DNA of 5,475 nucleotides, taken from positions 1 to 5,475 of the forward strand of contig NZ_CAUFJQ010000111.1 in assembly GCF_959025735.1 (NCBI RefSeq), in the 5' to 3' direction. The notes under the pieces were generated by a model. It was not told the DNA's origin. It saw nothing but the letters and a program-made list of their open reading frames with translations, and did no database searches. The translations under genes were made by a program, and so were the position numbers. Positions 5,475 to 5,475 of this stretch are shown here, one piece after another. The stretch comes from an uncultured Streptococcus sp. GTDB lineage: Bacteria > Bacillota > Bacilli > Lactobacillales > Streptococcaceae. Position 1 is the stretch's first letter; each line of letters opens with the position of its first letter.

Positions 5475-5475
5475 T

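Overview
The window looks like a chromosomal segment of a Streptococcus (Lactobacillales). The glutamyl-tRNA synthetase, the EstA-type tributyrin esterase and the RNase J2 all read as streptococcal orthologues, and the promoters and intrinsic terminators are typical of low-GC Firmicutes. The species cannot be fixed from the sequence. Every supported gene lies on the minus strand, so transcription runs from high to low coordinates. There are no rRNA or tRNA genes, CRISPR arrays or transposase genes.

Layout in the direction of transcription. Positions 5475-5343 hold a short Cys-rich reading frame that enters from outside the window and ends at a TAA; it may be the decayed start of a comFC-like gene. 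Positions 5342-5080 are non-coding and end in a strong intrinsic terminator placed immediately before the ribosome binding site of the next gene. Positions 5079-4537 encode a 180-residue protein of unknown function, closed by a perfect 13-bp terminator. A clear promoter (TTGAAA, 17 bp, TATAAT) then drives rnjB (4333-2672, GTG start), which encodes RNase J2 with the eroded active site typical of that paralogue. A second terminator sits between rnjB and estA (2601-1819), again directly before the ribosome binding site, so estA probably depends on read-through from rnjB. Finally gltX (from 1435, running off at base 1) has its own extended -10 promoter. Only about the last eight residues of gltX are missing.

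The most interesting structure is in the 383-bp gap between estA and gltX. A block of about 203 bp (1608-1810) carries imperfect terminal inverted repeats that enclose two long hairpins and one small one, so the whole unit can fold as a cloverleaf. It is flanked by an 11-bp direct repeat whose right copy contains the estA stop codon. Removing the block and one repeat copy places the estA terminator 21 nt after the stop. This reads as a small non-autonomous insertion (MITE-like) landing at the end of estA. Its hairpin sequences resemble, from memory, intergenic repeats common in viridans streptococci.

Functionally the genes are housekeeping: mRNA turnover (RNase J2), ester hydrolysis (EstA) and translation (GluRS). 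No new multi-gene system is evident. The novelty is at the level of RNA structure: the cloverleaf repeat and two terminators that abut ribosome binding sites.
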